Both the position numbers and the translations under genes were made by a program. Source: DAHUYF01 sp963838385 (lineage in GTDB: Bacteria; Pseudomonadota; Alphaproteobacteria; ATCC43930; CGMCC-115725). Taken from it: a stretch of DNA of 64,000 bases. The stretch lies in the NCBI GenBank assembly GCA_963838385.1, contig CAWIRE010000001.1, positions 620,001 to 684,000 of the forward strand. The letters are read 5' to 3'. A model generated the notes under the pieces. The model was not told the origin of the DNA, did no database searches, and was given only the letters and a program-made list of their open reading frames with translations. Positions 63,975-64,000 of the stretch are shown here, one piece after another. Numbering within the stretch: the stretch's first letter is position 1; each line of letters starts with the position of its first letter.

Positions 63975-64000
63975 CGCGCCGCCCCCGCCGCCCAGGCGCG

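Overview
The window comes from a high-GC alphaproteobacterium, probably Rhodospirillales-like. The right half carries typical alphaproteobacterial gene orders: ruvA-ruvB-ybgC-tolQRAB-pal-cpoB-tilS-ftsH, serC-serA, hisZ-purA, and iscR beside cysE and two cysteine desulfurases. I cannot name the genus from sequence alone. The window has two very different halves that meet at a tRNA-Met gene (32241-32317).

Left half (1-32240) is an accessory stress/hypoxia island. It holds mostly short, independently transcribed genes of stress and dormancy type: the C-terminal part of a Crp/Fnr regulator, alpha/beta hydrolases, a nitroreductase, a BCAM0308 zinc-ribbon protein, a GYD protein, three BON-domain proteins, two CBS-pair proteins, malic enzyme, PhoU, an archaeal-type methionine adenosyltransferase, a CheR-type methyltransferase, a DUF1614 membrane protein, a solitary GroEL, Hsp20, a phosphoribosyltransferase coupled to a hydrolase, a receiver-only response regulator, tandem DUF2267 proteins and a flavodoxin-like quinone reductase. 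There is also a group linked to RNA ends or tRNA: THUMP, 2'-5' RNA ligase/CPDase, Clp1-type polynucleotide kinase, YbaK and an RNase Z-like MBL protein. Fifteen FNR-type boxes (TTGAY-N4-RTCAA, one mismatch allowed) lie in the intergenic regions of this half. I saw none in the right half. The partial regulator at the left edge carries the E-x-x-S-R recognition-helix pattern expected for TTGAT half-sites, so the island looks like a self-contained Crp/Fnr regulon. It also holds gene remnants: penicillin acylase, an AmmeMemoRadiSam radical-SAM enzyme, DUF2267, and a third copy of a small uncharacterised family.

The island ends in a decayed large serine recombinase whose last codons read into the antisense strand of tRNA-Met. 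This is the signature of integration at the 3' end of a tRNA gene.

Right half (32242-64000) is core chromosome. The ISC-type locus (cysE, iscR, two cysteine desulfurases, iscA, a degraded hscA-like piece, fdx, mnmA) lacks iscU and hscB. Then come an alpha/beta hydrolase, an MFS exporter, purA, hisZ, serA, serC, an MHS-family transporter, MaoC and tartrate dehydrogenase genes, thiD-glmM, a RES/Xre toxin-antitoxin pair with a frameshifted antitoxin, ftsH, tilS, the Tol-Pal cluster, ybgC and ruvAB. Two dispersed-repeat clusters sit at 43541-43769 and 49742-49858. Several genes carry an apparent single-base frameshift (HhH protein, recombinase, mnmA start, hscA-like, antitoxin), which could be decay or residual sequencing indels.
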